Of a DNA stretch of 41,780 nt, positions 14,105 to 23,236 are shown piece by piece. Under the pieces are notes generated by a model that had not been told where the DNA came from, searched no databases, and saw nothing but the letters and a program-made list of their open reading frames with translations. How positions within the stretch are numbered: the first letter of the stretch is position 1; each line of letters starts with the position of its first letter. The position numbers and the translations under genes are program-made. The DNA is from RGIG3513 sp045658985 (GTDB lineage: Bacteria; Bacillota; Clostridia; Oscillospirales; Butyricicoccaceae), in NCBI GenBank assembly GCA_045658985.1, contig JAZOWC010000029.1:1-41780 (forward strand). Direction: 5' to 3'.

Positions 14105-15484
14105 ATGAAAAGCAAGTTTCTCAAAATCTTTGCATTTGTTCTTGTTCTTACAATGGCGCTGACTCTCTGTGCCTGCGGCGAGAAGGATGCAGACGACACC
14201 GGCGCAAAAGACCCCGCAACCACCCCCTCGGGCGGAGACAAGCCCACAGGCGGAGATAAGCCCACAGGCGGTGACAAGCCCGCAGGTGACGATAAGCCCG
14301 CAGGTGACCCCGCAGGCACCACTCCCGAACCCGAAAAACCCACCGAACCCACTCTGGAAAAGAACGGCGACGGTCTCTTTATGATCTACACCGCCGAGGA
14401 TCTGGTGATCTATCGCGATATTCTCGAGAACGAGATGAAAGAGTTCATCAAAAAAGACAGCCGATTCCAAATGGGCGAGGCAACCTCGGGCGCAATTCTG
14501 ATGGCTGATATTGATATGTCCTCGGTCTGCGGCCCCGACAAGGGCAACTGGCGTCCCATCGGTTATGGCGTCAACGAGAAGTTCCCCGACATCCCCGGCG
14601 CAAGTCTGGTTACCTTTGACGGCAACGGCCACTCCATCTCCGGCCTCTATATGAAGACCGAGGAGACCGGCGGCGGTCTGTTTGTGCTGCTGCAGAACGC
14701 AGTTGTCACCAACCTGACCATCAAAAACAGCACTCTGGACTGCACCTACGGCGCAGGCGGCAAAAACCGCAGCAACAGCTACGGCACAGGCACTCTGGCT
14801 ATGCGTACCGACCGCACCACCATCAAAAACTGCACAGTCGAGGCTGACGTGACCGTCTCTGGCAGCTATACCGCAGGCGGCTTTGTCGGTCTTGCCGACG
14901 AGGGCGGCAACCTGTTTGAACGCTGCGTAAACAAGGGCACCATTACCGCACACAAGGGTGCCGCAGGCGGCATTGCAGGTCAGTCGGTCAAGACCACAGA
15001 CGTATTCTACTGCGATAATTACGGCACCATCAACGGTGATAACGGCGCCACAGCAGGCGGTATTCTCGGCAGAGCAAGCGGCAGCAGCCATTATGCAGGC
15101 TATATCATGGGCTGTGTCAACTACGGAACCATCGTCAACGTTCAGCAGGGACCCAACCGTGTCGCAGGTATTATCGGTGACAACAACAGCACCATCTACT
15201 GCTGCATCAACGCGGGTGATATTCAGGCCAACGGCGGCAGAGGCTACGATATTGCGTCCGACTCCGACGGAAGCCTCCACGAGTGCATCAACATCGGCAA
15301 GATCTACAATGCCGATAACGAGGATAAATATGCCTACATTACCGGTATGAAGGACAGAGGCGTAAATACAACTCCCGACGATCCCGGCCTGACCGACGGC
15401 ACCCTGATCGCAGGCGACAAACTGGATTCCTATTATTGGGTGCAGGGTGAGAAGTTCCCCGAGTGGAACGGCATGATGCCCTGA
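14105..15484 (+). CDS. Surface lipoprotein with GLUG-like beta-helix repeats
   Basis: This 459-residue exported lipoprotein has a signal peptide ending in a lipobox (LTLCAC, lipid-modified Cys about residue 23). A low-complexity linker follows, with GGDKPT/AGDDKPA-type repeats (about 40-70). The C-terminal part consists of GLUG-like repeats such as AGGFVGLADEGG, AGGIAGQS and AGGILGRASG, each followed by a CxNxGTI strand; these build a right-handed beta-helix seen in surface adhesins. ATG 14105 has AGGAGG 7 bases upstream; the frame runs back through the promoter. It stands alone between two terminators. The ligand is unknown. Confidence 0.85.
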   Translation: MKSKFLKIFAFVLVLTMALTLCACGEKDADDTGAKDPATTPSGGDKPTGGDKPTGGDKPAGDDKPAGDPAGTTPEPEKPTEPTLEKNGDGLFMIYTAEDLVIYRDILENEMKEFIKKDSRFQMGEATSGAILMADIDMSSVCGPDKGNWRPIGYGVNEKFPDIPGASLVTFDGNGHSISGLYMKTEETGGGLFVLLQNAVVTNLTIKNSTLDCTYGAGGKNRSNSYGTGTLAMRTDRTTIKNCTVEADVTVSGSYTAGGFVGLADEGGNLFERCVNKGTITAHKGAAGGIAGQSVKTTDVFYCDNYGTINGDNGATAGGILGRASGSSHYAGYIMGCVNYGTIVNVQQGPNRVAGIIGDNNSTIYCCINAGDIQANGGRGYDIASDSDGSLHECINIGKIYNADNEDKYAYITGMKDRGVNTTPDDPGLTDGTLIAGDKLDSYYWVQGEKFPEWNGMMP

Positions 15485-15515
15485 TGAGCCGACAAAGCTG
15501 AATCGAACATCAATC

Positions 15516-15545
15516 AAGACCACCGGCCTGCGCCGGTGGTCTTTG
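15516..15545 (+). terminator. Terminator of the lipoprotein gene
   Basis: AAGACCACCGGC and GCCGGTGGTCTT form a 12-bp stem with a short loop, followed by a weak T-run (TTTG). Confidence 0.75.
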
Positions 15546-15552
15546 TATGCAA

Positions 15553-15588
15553 AAAAGAACGGAGAATCGGGTGATTCTCCGTTCTTTT
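15553..15588 (-). terminator. Terminator of the TldD-TldE-DUF896 unit (bidirectional)
   Basis: AAAAGAACGGAGAATC and GATTCTCCGTTCTTTT form a perfect 16-bp inverted repeat, ending the minus-strand genes; T-runs occur on both strands. Confidence 0.85.
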
Positions 15589-15607
15589 GTTATGTGATTG
15601 TGCTTTG

Positions 15608-15817
15608 TCAATGCTTGCTGCGCTGTTTTACGGCCTCACGTGTTCCGTCGGGACGGACGATGACCGTGTTTTCCAGCGTAGCGCGGAGGTTGGCGGTGTA
15701 TGCGTCGATATATTCGCGTCTGAGCACGGCGCGCTCTGCCTGCTCCTCCTGAGTCAGCTCACGCTCTTTTGCGATGCGTGCAAGCTCGTTGATCCTGTCG
15801 ATTTTTTTCTGATCCAT
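15608..15817 (-). CDS. DUF896 (YnzC-like) protein
   Basis: This 69-residue helical protein has the full DUF896 pattern: KIDRINELARIAKERELTQEE, ERAVLRREYIDA, and a C-terminal basic tail. YnzC-type proteins are conserved in Firmicutes; in Bacillus subtilis the family member lies in the LexA-controlled yneAB-ynzC operon, but no LexA-type site is evident here. Its ATG is 2 bases after the stop of the TldE gene, with GGGAGA inside that gene serving as ribosome site, so it is the last gene of the TldD-TldE unit. Confidence 0.9.
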   Translation of the reverse strand: MDQKKIDRINELARIAKERELTQEEQAERAVLRREYIDAYTANLRATLENTVIVRPDGTREAVKQRSKH

Positions 15818-15819
15818 TT

Positions 15820-17154
15820 TTATTCTCCCGATACTTTGATGCCCTGTTTGATATACACGCTGGGGGATGCAAACACACTGCCCGAAGGCTCGGTGTGCTG
15901 GGTGTCGTTACCCACAAGCTCCACGTTCTGCAGCAGCTTGAGGAAGTCGCCCGCGATGGTGATGCCCTCGATGGGACGGGCAATCTTGCCGCCTTTGACC
16001 TCAAAGCCCGACGCCAAAAGGGAAAAATCGCCGGTCACGGGGTTTGCGCCTGCGTGGAGGCCGGACACGCTGTTTATCAGCAGGCCGTCACCCATGGTCA
16101 GCATCAGCTGCTCGAGGGAGCTGTCGCCCTCCTCCAGCACCAGATTGGTACAGCCTACCCCGATGGGGGAGCTGAGGGAGGGACGGCTGGCGTTGGCGGT
16201 GGTTTTGCAGCCGGCTTTTTTGGCGGTCTTGAGGTTGTGCAGCAGGGTGAGGAGCTTGCCCTCGCGCACCAGAGGCGTAACCTGACTGAGGCTGCCCTCA
16301 TCGTCAAAGGGACGGGGGAGCACCTTGTAGAAGGGATCGTCGGTCAGATTGACGCAGGATGCGGCAATGATCTCGCCCTCTCTGTTCTGCAGGGGGGACA
16401 TGCCCTTCTGGGCGTTGTCGGCGCAGAACTGCTCGGAGAAGGTAGCCAGAATATTTGCCATGGTCTTGCCCATGATTATCAGTTTGTAGTCGCCGCCGGG
16501 AATGCTTTGCGCACCGAACTTGGCCAGAGTCAGCTGAACGCCGCGGAGTGCGGTGGCTTTTGGCGAGCGGACGTCGGCACCGACTGCAAAAGTATAGCCG
16601 CTCTTTTTGTCCTCGCCCATTTCGGCAACGGGGGAGATGCAGGACATAAGCAGACTGCTTGTATATGCGCCCTCAAGACCGAGGGTGTTGGTGATGACGG
16701 TGGTCTGCTGGACTTTGGCAACTATATTGTCCGAAACACGCTTGATGCGCTCGTCGGCATCGAGAGCGTATTTTTCGGTGTCCAGCGCGATGTCGATCAT
16801 GTCGCCCGTGCTGACCTTTTCGGCGGTGTCGTCGCCGCAGTCGAGGGAGTAGAGGGCGTCACAGCTGTCGTTCATGGGGTGCTCGTCCGCTGATGCGTAC
16901 CGCGCGTTGTCCAGCGCTTTTTGGGCGGCCTGACGGGGGTCGAGGAAGCTTTCGGTATAAAAATATCCGTCCTTGCCCTCAAACTTGACACGCAGCGCGG
17001 CGCCGACCGTGTGGCTGTAAGAATGGGAGGCAACCGCCTGATCCAGAACCTCTACGGTAGTGTCCTCGCAGTCGCGCATAAACAGCTCGGCGCTCTCACA
17101 GCCGAGGGCCAGAGCGTGCTGGAATGCCTGCTTCTTAAACTCGTCGAATCTCAC
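15820..17154 (-). CDS. pmbA: TldE/PmbA-type metalloprotease subunit
   Basis: This 444-residue partner of TldD lacks the HExxxH metal motif, as TldE subunits do. It has the family features: N-terminal helical AELFMRD, VGAALRVKFEGKDGYFYTE, and the C-terminal LLINSVSGLHAGANPVTGDFS with FEVKGGKIARPIEGITIAGD. The TldD/TldE heterodimer degrades unfolded peptides in the cytosol and trims leader peptides of some ribosomal peptides. GTG 17154 overlaps the tldD stop (GTGA), with AAAGGGGGATAT upstream. The frame extends to 17247, inside tldD, without support. Confidence 0.9.
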   Translation of the reverse strand: MRFDEFKKQAFQHALALGCESAELFMRDCEDTTVEVLDQAVASHSYSHTVGAALRVKFEGKDGYFYTESFLDPRQAAQKALDNARYASADEHPMNDSCDALYSLDCGDDTAEKVSTGDMIDIALDTEKYALDADERIKRVSDNIVAKVQQTTVITNTLGLEGAYTSSLLMSCISPVAEMGEDKKSGYTFAVGADVRSPKATALRGVQLTLAKFGAQSIPGGDYKLIIMGKTMANILATFSEQFCADNAQKGMSPLQNREGEIIAASCVNLTDDPFYKVLPRPFDDEGSLSQVTPLVREGKLLTLLHNLKTAKKAGCKTTANASRPSLSSPIGVGCTNLVLEEGDSSLEQLMLTMGDGLLINSVSGLHAGANPVTGDFSLLASGFEVKGGKIARPIEGITIAGDFLKLLQNVELVGNDTQHTEPSGSVFASPSVYIKQGIKVSGE

Positions 17155-18536
17155 AGTATATCCCCCTTTCCGCCTACGGTCAGGCTCTTGACTCTGATGC
17201 AGGGCTGGCCTACGTTGGTGGGAACCGAGCCCGAGCTGGATCCGCATACGCCTGCGGCCAGAGCAAGATTGTCGCTGACGCGGTCAATGTCCATAAGCAC
17301 CTTGCCGCCCTTGCCGATCAGTGATGCGCCGCGGACGGGGGTGTGGATCTTGCCGTTTTTGACCCAGTATGCCTCATTGACGGCAAAGTTAAACTCGCCC
17401 GTCAGCGGATTGACGCTGCCGCCGCCCATGGTGATGGCGTACAGACCGTCGCCCATGGTGGAGATCATCTCGTCGCGGCTGTCGGTGCCGGGGGCAATGA
17501 AGGTGTTGGTCATACGGGAGGTGGGGGCAAAGGTATAATCCTGACGCCTGCCGTTGCCCGAGCGGGGCAGGTCGGCTTTGCGGGCGCCGATGATGTCGCT
17601 CATATAGCTCTTGAGCACGCCCTTTTCAATGAGGACGTTGCGCCGCGTCTCCATACCCTCGTCGTCTACGTTGCAGGTGCCCCACTCGCCGGGGAGGGTG
17701 CCGTCGTCGATGGCTGTCACGCAGGGTGCGGCGATCTGCTGACCCAGCTTGCCGCAGAACTCACTGTTGCCGTATGCCACGGCGGTGGTCTCCAGCGAGT
17801 GTCCGCAGGCTTCGTGGAAAATAACGCCGCCAAAGCCGTTCTCGATGACCACGGGGAATACGCCCGAGGGACATTCGGGGGCCGAAAGCATCAAAAGTGC
17901 CGTGTCGGCGGCTTTTTTGCCCAGTTCGGCAGGATCGATGCGGTCAAACAGCTCATAGCCGCAGCCCGAACCGGGAGCGGCAAAGCCGGTCTGCAGATTG
18001 TTGCCCTCGCCTGCCACCGCGTTGACACGGATACGGGTGCGGACGCGGCGGTCGGTGACAAACAGACCGTCGCTGGAGCAGATGAGTACCTTCTGGTCGG
18101 TGTCGGCTACCGATGCCTTGACCTGACTGATGCGGGAGTCCACGCTCTTGGCGGCGCGGCAGGCATCAAGCAGAAGCTTGGCGCGGTAGGCGTTGTCGAT
18201 GTCCGAGGGGTCTTTTTGGGGATAGTTGCCGAATGCCCGCACGGCAAAACGCAAAGCAGAGGCCTCACGCTCCTGAGCTACCGCGTCTGCGGCAGCCTCG
18301 GCGGCGGCAATAATATCGGCGTCATTGAGGCCTGCCGTGTAGGTGTATACGTATCGGGTGCCTATAAGCACGCGGACACCGCAGCCACAGCGACGGGAAG
18401 AAGAAGCACCGTCGTTCTCGCCGTTTGTCAGGCTGAGACTGTTGGAAAAAGTATCCTCAACAAATAATTCCGCATAGTCGCCGCCCCGCGAGAGGGCGAC
18501 GTCAAGGGCTTTTTGTGCTGTAGATTGTGAAATCAT
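17151..18536 (-). CDS. tldD: TldD-type metalloprotease
   Basis: This catalytic subunit of 461 residues carries the metal site IFHEACGHSLE (HExxxH, about residue 240) and the distal metal-binding and glycine-rich C-terminal features (GDGLYAITMGGGSVNPLTGEF). ATG 18536 is preceded by GGAGGT at a long 13-base spacing; the frame extends to 18626 through repeat DNA. It overlaps pmbA and forms one operon with it and DUF896. The distance to folD upstream (275 bp) is filled by repeats and a hairpin array. Confidence 0.9.
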   Translation of the reverse strand: MISQSTAQKALDVALSRGGDYAELFVEDTFSNSLSLTNGENDGASSSRRCGCGVRVLIGTRYVYTYTAGLNDADIIAAAEAAADAVAQEREASALRFAVRAFGNYPQKDPSDIDNAYRAKLLLDACRAAKSVDSRISQVKASVADTDQKVLICSSDGLFVTDRRVRTRIRVNAVAGEGNNLQTGFAAPGSGCGYELFDRIDPAELGKKAADTALLMLSAPECPSGVFPVVIENGFGGVIFHEACGHSLETTAVAYGNSEFCGKLGQQIAAPCVTAIDDGTLPGEWGTCNVDDEGMETRRNVLIEKGVLKSYMSDIIGARKADLPRSGNGRRQDYTFAPTSRMTNTFIAPGTDSRDEMISTMGDGLYAITMGGGSVNPLTGEFNFAVNEAYWVKNGKIHTPVRGASLIGKGGKVLMDIDRVSDNLALAAGVCGSSSGSVPTNVGQPCIRVKSLTVGGKGDIL

Positions 18537-18571
18537 AGTGTTCTGATTGACCTCCAATATAGTAAATCGTG

Positions 18572-18662
18572 CCTTTCGCGTTTCTACTGCAGAACCCCGG
18601 CATTGCCGTACAAATAGTACTGCCAATGCCGCTGTTCTTTGTATAAGCCGCGAAATCCACGA
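18572..18662. repeat. GTACACACGGTAC repeat, diverged copy 2
   Basis: The core GCCGTACAAATAGTACTGCC is changed from GCCGTACACACGGTACTGTC, but the outer arms CGTGCCTTTCGCG and GCGAAATCCACGATT are kept and pair imperfectly. It is noncoding and lies between tldD and the hairpin array. Confidence 0.55.
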
Positions 18663-18724
18663 TTTTTAGGTAAAGCTGCTGCGCGCCTTTCGCGTATCCG
18701 GCTCGCAACTCGTTCCTCGTTCTC

Positions 18725-18807
18725 ACGCCAAAGGCGTATATCGAGTGCCGCAGGCACATATCGAATGGACGGAGTCCATATATCGATCGCCGTCGGGCGA
18801 ATATCGA
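18725..18807. repeat. Hairpin array A with constant ATATCGA linkers
   Basis: Four different short palindromes are each followed by the same heptamer. Stems: ACGCC/GGCGT (18725-18737), GTGCC/GGCAC (18745-18757), ATGGAC/GTCCAT (18765-18779), TCGCC/GGCGA (18787-18800). ATATCGA occurs at 18738-18744, 18758-18764, 18780-18786 and 18801-18807. The array starts 4 bases beyond the folD stop codon. Confidence 0.85.
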
Positions 18808-18811
18808 CATT

Positions 18812-19666
18812 TTAAATCTTCTTTGCTCTCTCTTCTGCGGCGATGACCGTGTTTTCCATCAGCATGGCGATGGTCATCTGACCCACGCCGCCGGGGACGG
18901 GGGTGATGTGGCCTGCCACCTCTTTGACAGACTCAAAATCCACGTCGCCGCACAGCTCGCCGTTTACGCGGTTGATGCCCACGTCGATGACAACGGCGCC
19001 TTCTTTGATCATATCGGCGGTGACGAACTTGGGCTTGCCGATAGCGGCCACCACGATGTCGGCGCGGCGGGTGTAGTCGGCCAGATTTTCGGTCTTGGAG
19101 TGGCACAGGGTAACCGTTGCGTTGCGGGCGGTCAGCAGCAGAGCGGCAGGCTTGCCCACAATGAGGCTGCGGCCGATGACAACGGCATTCTTGCCTGCGA
19201 TATCCACGCCGGTGGAGTCAATGAGCTTGATCACGCCCTTTGGTGTGCAGGGAACAAACCCGTCAAGCCCCGCAAACAGCCTGCCCGAATTGATAATATG
19301 AAATCCATCCACGTCCTTGGCGGGGGAAATGCACTCAAGCACCTCAAGCTCGCTGATGTGCTTGGGCAGAGGCAGCTGAACCAGTATGCCGTCCACGGTC
19401 TCGTCGCAATTTAGCTCGGCAATAAGCTCGCACAGCTCCTGCTGGCTTGCGCTCTCGGGCAGGCGCTTGACTTCGCTCTTCCAGCCAAGCTTGAGTGCGC
19501 GTTTTTCTTTGCTGGCAACGTAGGTCTGGCTGGCGGGATTCTCACCCACTATTATAACCGTCAGGCCGGGAGTAATACCCTGCTCACGCAGGGCGGCGGT
19601 ACGGGCCTTGATCTCTCTATAGGACTTTTTTGCAATTTCCTTACCGTCAATAATAAAAGCACTCAT
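18812..19666 (-). CDS. folD: FolD bifunctional methylenetetrahydrofolate dehydrogenase/cyclohydrolase
   Basis: This 284-residue cytosolic enzyme interconverts 5,10-methylene-, methenyl- and 10-formyl-tetrahydrofolate. It has the substrate loop with the catalytic Lys region (SQTYVASKEKRALKLGW, about 43-59), DGILVQLPLPKH, the NADP site VVIGRSLIVGKP and the C-terminal TPVPGGVGQMT. Start ATG 19666 has AGGAGGG with 10-base spacing; an in-frame ATG at 19714 lacks one. It lies between the murA terminator (19732-19766) and the hairpin array A, so it may be transcribed from its own weak promoter that I could not identify. Confidence 0.95.
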   Translation of the reverse strand: MSAFIIDGKEIAKKSYREIKARTAALREQGITPGLTVIIVGENPASQTYVASKEKRALKLGWKSEVKRLPESASQQELCELIAELNCDETVDGILVQLPLPKHISELEVLECISPAKDVDGFHIINSGRLFAGLDGFVPCTPKGVIKLIDSTGVDIAGKNAVVIGRSLIVGKPAALLLTARNATVTLCHSKTENLADYTRRADIVVAAIGKPKFVTADMIKEGAVVIDVGINRVNGELCGDVDFESVKEVAGHITPVPGGVGQMTIAMLMENTVIAAEERAKKI

Positions 19667-19731
19667 ATAAACTATACCCTCCTGTGTGGAATCGTGTCTT
19701 TCGGGTTTTTTCAACTTACTCTTCTTTAATC

Positions 19732-19766
19732 AAAAACGGCGCGATGGGATTCTGTCCATCGCGCCG
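19732..19766 (-). terminator. Terminator of murA
   Basis: CGGCGCGATGG and CCATCGCGCCG form an 11-bp stem (19737-19766), followed on the minus strand by TTTTTG. Confidence 0.9.
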
Positions 19767-19772
19767 AAGTCT

Positions 19773-21035
19773 TTATTCGGATACGAGCTCTATGTCGGCG
19801 CCTACCTGACGAAGCTTTTGTATGATATTTTCGTAGCCGCGCTCCACGTAGTGGATGTTGGTGATCACGCTTTCGCCCCTCGCTGCCAGTGCGGCAATGA
19901 CCATAGCCGCGCCTGCACGCAGGTCGCAGGCGGCCATTTCGGCGCCGCTGAGGGAACTGACACCTGTGATCACGGCCTGTCTGGGCTGAACGTCTATCTG
20001 CGCGCCCATCCGACCGAGATGCTCGGCGTATTTGAAGCGCGTGTCCCACACCTCATCGGTGATCACGCTGACACCGTCAGCGAGGGTAAGCACAGCGGCC
20101 AGCTGGGGCTGCATATCGGTAGGGAAGCCGGGATAGGGACTTGCCTTGATGTTGGTGGGCAGGATTCGGCCTGCGCGGGAGAGGGTAACGTAATCGTCGC
20201 CCTCGGTTATGATGGCGCCTGCCTCCTGCAGAGTTTTGAGGGTGGCTTCGAGATGCTTGGGAGTGACGTTGCGCACGGTGACGCTTCCGCCTGCGGCAGC
20301 AGCTGCCGCCAAAAACGTACCTGCCTCGATCTGGTCGGGGATGATGGAATATGTGCAGCCGTGGAGCTTCTGCACGCCCTTGATGCGGATGATATCGGTG
20401 CCTGCGCCCATGATCTCGGCGCCCATATAGTTGAGGAAGTTGGCAAGATCGACGATATGCGGCTCTCTTGCGGCATTCTCCAGCACGGTCAGGCCGGGGG
20501 TAAGCACGGCGGCGAGCATCACGTTGACAGTTCCGCCAACGGTCACGCCGTCAAAGTACACGTGTGCGCCCTGTTTGCCGTTGGGGGTGTAGGCTTTGAT
20601 GATGCCGTCCTCCACAAACACCTCTGCGCCCAGCGCCTCAAAGCCTTTGATATGCTGGTCGATAGGCCGTGCGCCGCCAAAGTTGCAGCCGCCGGGCATA
20701 GAAACCTCGGCCTTGCCGAACTTACTGAGAAAAGCGCCAAGCAGGTAGTAGGAGGCGCGGAACTTCTGATTAAGCTCGCTGACCGCACGGTGGGTGTGCA
20801 GGCGGGATGCGTCGATCTCCACCACGCCGGGGGCAACCACGTCGGCGCGGACGCCCAGCTCGCGGAGGATCTCCAGCTCGGTAATGACGTCGGACACCAG
20901 CGGCACGTTCTCGATACGGCAAACGCCCTCGGCCAGTATAGCCGCGGGTATGATGGCAACAACGGCGTTCTTTGCGCCGCTGATGGTTATGTCTCCGAAT
21001 AGCGGCTTACCGCCGCGAATAACATACTTGTCCAA
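19773..21035 (-). CDS. murA: UDP-N-acetylglucosamine 1-carboxyvinyltransferase
   Basis: This 420-residue enzyme performs the first committed step of peptidoglycan synthesis, adding enolpyruvate to UDP-GlcNAc. The N-terminal GAKNA motif (residues 20-24) and the catalytic Cys117 in MPGGCNFGGARPID are present, so it should be fosfomycin-sensitive in principle; the C-terminal LRAGAAMVIAALAA matches too. The start is TTG 21035, 7 bases after GAGGTG. It has its own promoter (21117-21145) and terminator, and follows the WalRK-YycHI operon. Confidence 0.95.
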   Translation of the reverse strand: MDKYVIRGGKPLFGDITISGAKNAVVAIIPAAILAEGVCRIENVPLVSDVITELEILRELGVRADVVAPGVVEIDASRLHTHRAVSELNQKFRASYYLLGAFLSKFGKAEVSMPGGCNFGGARPIDQHIKGFEALGAEVFVEDGIIKAYTPNGKQGAHVYFDGVTVGGTVNVMLAAVLTPGLTVLENAAREPHIVDLANFLNYMGAEIMGAGTDIIRIKGVQKLHGCTYSIIPDQIEAGTFLAAAAAAGGSVTVRNVTPKHLEATLKTLQEAGAIITEGDDYVTLSRAGRILPTNIKASPYPGFPTDMQPQLAAVLTLADGVSVITDEVWDTRFKYAEHLGRMGAQIDVQPRQAVITGVSSLSGAEMAACDLRAGAAMVIAALAARGESVITNIHYVERGYENIIQKLRQVGADIELVSE

Positions 21036-21116
21036 AAAAGCACCTCAAATATCATAAAAACAGAAAAAATAATCAACTCTGCGGGGAGGGGGGCATACAA
21101 ACACTGTTACACAGTA

Positions 21117-21145
21117 ATTATATCATAGCGGTTATAAAAGGTAAA
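21117..21145 (-). promoter_or_regulatory. Promoter of murA
   Basis: Minus strand TTTACC (21145-21140), a 17-bp spacer and TATAAT (21122-21117). A single WalR half site TGTAAC lies just downstream at about 21106-21111, without a second matching half. Confidence 0.6.
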
Positions 21146-21159
21146 GCGGCAAACGGGGT

Positions 21160-21942
21160 TTATTTCATCACCGTTTCCAGCACGCCTTTGTCTATGAGGC
21201 TGACGGTGACAAAGCCGTTTTGGCACTCTACCTGCCAGGCGGGGGTGAGCAGATGGGTGCTGCCGCCCAGCGCCTCTGCGTAGTACACGGCTTTGGCGTC
21301 CATTACAGCGCCCAGAGAGTAGGCCTCGATGACGTTCTTGAGAACAAGCACCATTTCGCCTCTGGAGCGGGACTTCTGATCCCGCGCCCAATCGCGGCTC
21401 AGGGGCACAAGTCCGGTCAGGGAGGTGTGTTCGCCGTAGACCGTCTGGGAATAATAGGCGTTGGACACCAGAGTGCCGTCAAAATAAAACTCGGTCTCCT
21501 CTTCGCCTGCGGTGGTCAGGCCCGATGCGTGGGCGGAGGCGATGATCACGGCGGGGATGTCCACGTTCTCGTCCGAGGACACGATGCCCGTCACGTTGCC
21601 GCCGCGACGGTATTCCACTCGCTCAACGCCGGGGCTGTTGTAGATAAACACGCCGCCGCCCGAGTCGGTGCATTGGCTCTCGCCGTGGAAGACAGCGGCC
21701 GCAAAGGCAGCCTCGGCCTCCATATCTCTCTCGCCCGTATAGGAGTAGAGATAGCGGGGCAGACTCTCAAACAGCTCAAAGCTGAACCCGTACTCCGCAG
21801 GCGCGATGGCTATGGCGGCGCGGAGGGAGTCGGCCTCCGATTTGAGTGCGCGGGTGTATTTGTAGGCGATGTTCAGACCCAAAAACAGATTGACCGCAAG
21901 CAGCAGGGCGATGATCAGCCACTTGGCTTTTTTCCATTCCAT
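21160..21942 (-). CDS. YycI-like regulator of WalK
   Basis: This 260-residue membrane-anchored protein has a short basic N terminus (MEWKKAKW), one transmembrane helix (about 9-27) and a large extracellular domain. The start pattern MEWKKAKWLII is typical of YycI, which together with YycH restrains the WalK kinase in Gram-positive bacteria. The sequence is otherwise weakly conserved, and the call rests mainly on synteny: it follows the YycH-like gene with GGAGG 9 bases before ATG. It is the last gene of the walR-walK-yycH-yycI order. Confidence 0.75.
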   Translation of the reverse strand: MEWKKAKWLIIALLLAVNLFLGLNIAYKYTRALKSEADSLRAAIAIAPAEYGFSFELFESLPRYLYSYTGERDMEAEAAFAAAVFHGESQCTDSGGGVFIYNSPGVERVEYRRGGNVTGIVSSDENVDIPAVIIASAHASGLTTAGEEETEFYFDGTLVSNAYYSQTVYGEHTSLTGLVPLSRDWARDQKSRSRGEMVLVLKNVIEAYSLGAVMDAKAVYYAEALGGSTHLLTPAWQVECQNGFVTVSLIDKGVLETVMK

Positions 21943-21943
21943 A

Positions 21944-23236
21944 TCACTCAGCCTCCTTTACGTCGGCCAGTATGGGAGTCAATGTGCCGCTGCCGTCCAT
22001 AACGTACTGCAGGCGGAGCACGGCTTTGTCTCTTGCGGCCGCCTGAGCCTGAGCATAGGGGAGCACCGAGACGTCGCTGACCCTGTGTACAAGCAGGGGA
22101 TGAACGGACAGAGCGGTAAGACGCCCGTCCTCCACCCTTGCGGCGGCGGCGCAGACGTCACCTCGGGAAATAAAACAGCCGCCGATATAGGCCTCAAAAC
22201 AAACGGTGTATACACCGTCGCTCTCAACGGTGATCTCGGACAGACTGAGTCTGGTGATGCCCGAGCTGAGATCCTCCCACAGAGGGAATATGATACCGCG
22301 CACACCCTCGATGATGTGCAGGAGGGTGTCGCGCTCGTTGGCGTCGGTGGGGATGCTGAGGCTGATGCCGCCTGAATCTGCCACCGAATAGGTCAGGTGT
22401 CTGTCGGGGTACAGATGCAGTCGGCTGTTGTCCTCGATATATACGGTGGTGTCTCCGTCGCGGTAGACCGAAGCCAGATAGGGGTTGATGCCCAGTGCCG
22501 ACATGGCTCTGCGGGACACCTCGCCGTCATCCAGACTGTAGCCGGATGCAACCGAGTACGCGGGCAGACTGATGCCGCCCGAAAGTATGGGCACGTCGTC
22601 GGCGGTGTTGCGGGAGTTGGTCATAGCCGAAATAACGCCGTTGGGCGAAGAATTGGCGCACACACGCTCAATAAAAGACACGCCTGCACGGGTTTGGAAC
22701 TGATGGTAGGTGCCGCCTGCGGCTTTGATGTACAGATCAACCGCGCCGTCACGGGCGCAGACGAACATGGAGCTGACCGATATGTCGGCACCGGTGTAAT
22801 TGGCGCCTGCCCAGCGGCAAAGCGCATAAAAAGGCACGGGGTAGTCGTATACGCAGAGAATGCCTTTGTCAAGCAGGGAGAGCAGGTAGTTCATCTCCGT
22901 GCTCTCGCTGTAGCCGTAGCAGGAGCCGAGAGCTTCTTCCAAAAACTGCTGGGTGCTGTCCAGCGAGTCCAGATATTCCTGAGGGGAGAGGGGCATATAC
23001 AGCTGACCCATACCGCTTACAAAAGCTATCTGGCAGGGAGAGGCCGCGCTCTCAAGCTCCTGCCTGTCGGGGTCTTTTTTGCTCATCTCGATAGGAGAAG
23101 ATACACCCACCTCGTAGAGCAGATCCTGCAAAGAGAGTGCATCGGAGACCACCGTGACCACAAAGAAGCATACGGTCAGCAATATCATGGTCAGAGTCAG
23201 CAGGAATATGAGCAGGGTTTTTAAAAACTCGGTCAT
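21944..23236 (-). CDS. YycH-like regulator of WalK
   Basis: This 430-residue protein has one N-terminal transmembrane helix (about 5-28) and an extracellular region, the layout of YycH. The ATG overlaps the walK stop by ATGA and its stop is 1 base from the yycI start, so the four genes form one operon. Similarity to Bacillus YycH is low by eye, and the assignment relies on position, length and topology. Confidence 0.75.
   Translation of the reverse strand: MTEFLKTLLIFLLTLTMILLTVCFFVVTVVSDALSLQDLLYEVGVSSPIEMSKKDPDRQELESAASPCQIAFVSGMGQLYMPLSPQEYLDSLDSTQQFLEEALGSCYGYSESTEMNYLLSLLDKGILCVYDYPVPFYALCRWAGANYTGADISVSSMFVCARDGAVDLYIKAAGGTYHQFQTRAGVSFIERVCANSSPNGVISAMTNSRNTADDVPILSGGISLPAYSVASGYSLDDGEVSRRAMSALGINPYLASVYRDGDTTVYIEDNSRLHLYPDRHLTYSVADSGGISLSIPTDANERDTLLHIIEGVRGIIFPLWEDLSSGITRLSLSEITVESDGVYTVCFEAYIGGCFISRGDVCAAAARVEDGRLTALSVHPLLVHRVSDVSVLPYAQAQAAARDKAVLRLQYVMDGSGTLTPILADVKEAE

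Noticed and set aside
14087..15523. 478-aa minus-strand frame opposite the lipoprotein gene
   Set aside because: Shadow of the GLUG repeats; the plus-strand gene has promoter, AGGAGG, lipobox and terminator.
21106..21122. WalR box before murA
   Set aside because: Only one TGTAAC half site is present; the second half at N5 does not fit TGTWAH.
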